Positions 61,394 to 64,000 of a stretch of DNA of 64,000 nt are shown piece by piece. Source of the stretch: Marthasterias glacialis (taxonomy: Eukaryota > Echinodermata > Asteroidea > Forcipulatida > Asteriidae). The notes beneath the pieces were generated by a model, which had not been told where the DNA came from, made no database searches, and saw nothing but the letters and a program-made list of their open reading frames with translations. The translations under genes were made by a program, and so were the position numbers. The DNA lies in NCBI GenBank assembly GCA_911728455.2, contig OU452228.1:24822438-24886437 (forward strand), written 5' to 3'. The stretch's first letter is position 1. Every line of letters begins with the position of its first letter.

Positions 61394-61620
61394 GTGGTGG
61401 CTTTAAAGGGACATCGCACATATTGACGTCAATATTGCCGTCAGCATTCACGTTTTTGCCCTTGTCGCAAATATTGGCGCCAATATTGCCGTCGCCGTCA
61501 AAATTCACGATTTGTACCCGAAGTCGCAATATTGACGGCAATATTGCCGTCGTCAATATTCACGACTCAGGGCTCCAAGTCGCAAATATTGATGTCAATA
61601 TTTGTGACTAAATTCACGAC
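61394..61620. mobile_element. MITE of the ctttaaagggacatcg family, right end lost
   Basis: Left GTGGCTTTAAAGGGACATCG then CACATATTGACGTCAATATT GCCGTCA. The interior is in inverse order relative to 8291-8580 (the CACATATTGACGTCAATATT end comes first). No clear right TIR is seen before 61650. Confidence 0.7.
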
Positions 61621-61794
61621 TGTTGTAAACCCATTCATAAGTGAGTTGTTTATTCCAGGAATTTGGTTATAAACCATCTATACAGTCTGGTACCTAGACA
61701 CCCTAATCTCTGACTTCAGGCTGGCGAGCCACATGCTGGTCGTATGTACTCGTAGTGTGGTAACGGAGCACTTGTTTTCCTTTTGTGTCTATAA

Positions 61795-62580
61795 ATAATG
61801 TTTGAGGAGTTTAACAGTTCAAAAGAAGCTTTTTTGAAAGTGTCTTGTTCCATTTTCAAAATGGCGGCCATATTTTGATAAAAATGGTGGACCATTTCGC
61901 TTAATGATACTACACAGTAACGTGGGAAGTAAGAGGTCTATACTTGTTTTGTCTATTTATTTTGTTTTTGTTTTGTTTTTGTCTAAAGTAGGAGAATTTA
62001 ACTGAAATAAAACCTTTTTCAAGTGAGTCAGACAGACTGTTACCTTTCACATTTGTAAATGGTGGCCAAATAATGATAAACACTGTATCGGGGAAAAAAA
62101 TATAAGCACTGAATCTTCGTTTTTTAATAAGGGAATAAAAGGGTGGTGAAGAGGTTTTCAACTAGTTGTTTAAACACGGTGATTCCTGGTTCTCGATAAT
62201 TTTAATGGAGATCAACAGGGGCTACGAATTTGCACGCGATTCGCAATGCCCTCTTTTGACTAATTAATTTCCTCAGTCCAGAATGAATAAACACACGGCT
62301 AATACAGATTTGAGGGGTCTCTTACATCTCAATACAACCATGTTTGAGTAAGCCAGACTTTTGGATGTGTCATTTCTAAAATGTTAGCCACATAACATAA
62401 AATGGCTGCCGTTTTGCATGATGATAAACCACAATAACTTTGGGAGGTAGAGGTTTAGTGTCCATTTTATAGGTATGCAGGTCTAACAGTTCAAAAGAGG
62501 CATTTTTAAATGTATCAGACTTTTAGAGGTACTGTGGCAGTTTTAAAATGCCAGCTATTTTTGAAATCTATGATATGATG
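61795..62580 (+). repeat. degenerate tandem repeat with ACAGTTCAAAAGA and AAATGGCNGCCAT motifs
   Basis: ACAGTTCAAAAGAAGC / ACAGTTCAAAAGAGGC occur near 61815 and 62488. AAAATGGCGGCCATATTTTG, AATGGTGGCCAAATAATGAT and AAATGGCTGCCGTTTTGC occur near 61858, 62058 and 62400, each followed by GATAAA-type sequence. The 83-codon frame starting at 62548 begins within this repeat, so I do not call it a gene. Confidence 0.55.
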
Positions 62581-62816
62581 AGAGTGCAGTATGTTGTGCC
62601 AAAGGAACCATGGATAATAAAGATTCATTGGTCACAGTATGAGGGAGCTATAAGGGAGACCGAGGAGTGGATAATAAACACTCCTGGACATGAGACATTC
62701 TACATTGGCCAGGTCGAGCAAGCCAAAGGGGACCGAGAAGTAGATGATTGGATTGCTGATATAAAAGTGAAAGATTCCTTATTTGTGTTTTACACATAAG
62801 CCTACATCGATGTGTG

Positions 62817-63179
62817 TTAAAGCCCCCGCTCAACATTGGTAAATGCGTCTGCAAATGCTTCCATTCTCAGCACAAGATTATGTTATAAAACCGACCTGTG
62901 TAAATTTCAGTTCATTTCGTTGTTTCATGTGCGAGAAAACGGTAAAAATACATACAGCATTGTTGTATGCATTCCTATAGGTAGAGTTTTTGTCTCATTG
63001 AGACTAACACTAATGTTGGATCTTATTTCATTTACTATTCAAATACAATTTAACACTTCAGGCATAACTATTTCAAGAAAAGTTTACTTCCATCATTATC
63101 TTTATACCATAATAAGGTATACGTCAATCTGTGAACATTTATGTTTTTCTTTCCTACAATAATTGAGCTGGGGCTTTAA
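62817..63179. mobile_element. 363-bp MITE with TTAA ends
   Basis: Left TTAAAGCCCCCGCTCAA and right TTGAGCTGGGGCTTTAA are inverse complements with one mismatch. TTAA at each end fits piggyBac-type target duplication. No transposase is encoded. Confidence 0.75.
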
Positions 63180-64000
63180 GTACTGCGTATTCAGTACTTT
63201 CCCGAGTCCTGTGAAAAAATCCCCAGGCACAGCGCCGTAACGAGGGTAAAATTTTAGGGGGGTACGGGGGGGGGGGCACCATTTTCCCTAGGGGGCACTT
63301 TTGGCCATTAAAACTGTACTTTCCGTTTGTATTTTTCCTAAACAAGCCCATTTTCTTTGTTTTCTGACGTGTTGCGGTGAAACAAAATACATTATGTGTG
63401 TAAATAATTAAAAATAGTTCTAAAAACATTGAAATTACTACGTAATGCTCATATGTAGCATTTTATTCTTGCAATTTTTAATCTCAAAAGTCCAGATTTC
63501 AAATGGGGGGAACCCGGGAGCACGGACATCAGTCGGAGGGTCACGTGCCTCCCGTGCTCCCCCCCCCCCCCTAGTTACGCCACTGCTCAGGCATATTACC
63601 ATGACCTTTGCAATTGTAGAGCAGAATAGGCCATGGAGATTGCCCGGTAGAGGCAGTTCGAATTCTTTATTTTGGCAGCGGGTGCCGCAACAATGTTAAG
63701 ATAATTTTAATTTTGCATCAGGGTTAAAGAAGATTATTCATTGATCAGGATTTGTGAGCCATGGAGACTGGGAGTGGACAATAGCATCATGGATAACTAT
63801 GGAAGAGTCTTTATTAGTTTGTAATTTTTACCCATATACCGATGTGTTAAGCACCGTATACTCAGTCTTTTCCTGAGTCATGTGAAAACAAATAGAGGAG
63901 TCATTGGTCACAAGATGACGGGACCAAGAGATGCGAGAGGGATAGAGAGCGTGTGTATCAGATATAGAAGCTTCTTTGGTGAAGATGAAGGAGCTAAAGT
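63180..64000. other. repeat-rich right edge, no gene resolved
   Basis: Contains a G12 run at about 63266 and a C14 run near 63558, both next to 'taCGCCACT/cGTAACG' repeat ends. TTAAG, CAGTNTTTTCC/CAGTACTTTCC and GAGTCNTGTGAAAA recur at 63170-63215 and 63849-63892. The last 100 bases (from 63901) are open in one plus frame (GHKMTGPRDARGIES) but are cut by the window end and resemble 62620-62670, so a repeat is likelier than an exon. Confidence 0.4.

Noticed and set aside
62548..62799. 83-codon ORF beginning MPAIFEIYDMMRVQ
   Set aside because: Its start lies in a degenerate tandem repeat and part of it resembles 63900-63960; no domain or splice context recognised.

Overview
This is a metazoan nuclear segment: intron-rich genes with GT-AG introns, long AT-rich non-coding stretches, tRNA-derived SINEs with two-part pol III promoters, and many short palindromic or terminal-inverted-repeat elements (MITE-like). 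Together these suggest a marine invertebrate deuterostome, possibly an echinoderm. That placement is an inference and no clade marker proves it.

Layout. (1) 1-5.5 kb: the last two coding exons and the 3' UTR of SMU1 (plus strand, spliceosome-associated WD40 protein). They lie between two diverged direct copies of a segment of roughly 0.8-0.9 kb. (2) 5.5-17.5 kb: no gene I can support; dispersed repeats and MITEs, plus a possible untranslated first exon near 14.6 kb. (3) 17.6-23.6 kb: a small plus-strand gene for an unrecognised charged coiled-coil protein, with two mutually exclusive C-terminal ends. (4) 26.4-36.1 kb: a complete minus-strand SLC6 transporter gene (13 coding exons, 670 residues by my joins). 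(5) 37.0-49.1 kb: a 12.1-kb array of a 33-bp monomer with patchy higher-order structure. (6) 49.5-60.7 kb: a complete minus-strand SLC5/SGLT-type sugar transporter gene (14 coding exons, 668 residues). (7) 60.7-64.0 kb: dispersed repeats, a MITE with TTAA at both ends, and an unresolved right edge.

The two transporter genes are head-to-tail on the minus strand. The satellite fills nearly all the space between the polyadenylation signal of SLC5 and the start codon of SLC6. Every exon joins in frame with GT-AG borders, so both genes look intact. Both products are Na+-coupled plasma-membrane symporters, but nothing here shows that they are co-regulated.

The long ORFs at 37-49 kb come from a repeat length divisible by three, not from protein genes. 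The best candidates for a closer look are the satellite and its position, a MITE family in which one member seems to have seeded a 12-bp minisatellite and another abuts an SLC5 splice acceptor, changed sugar-site residues in the SGLT-like protein, and a glycosylation-sequon repeat in the SLC6 protein. I found no undescribed multi-gene system.
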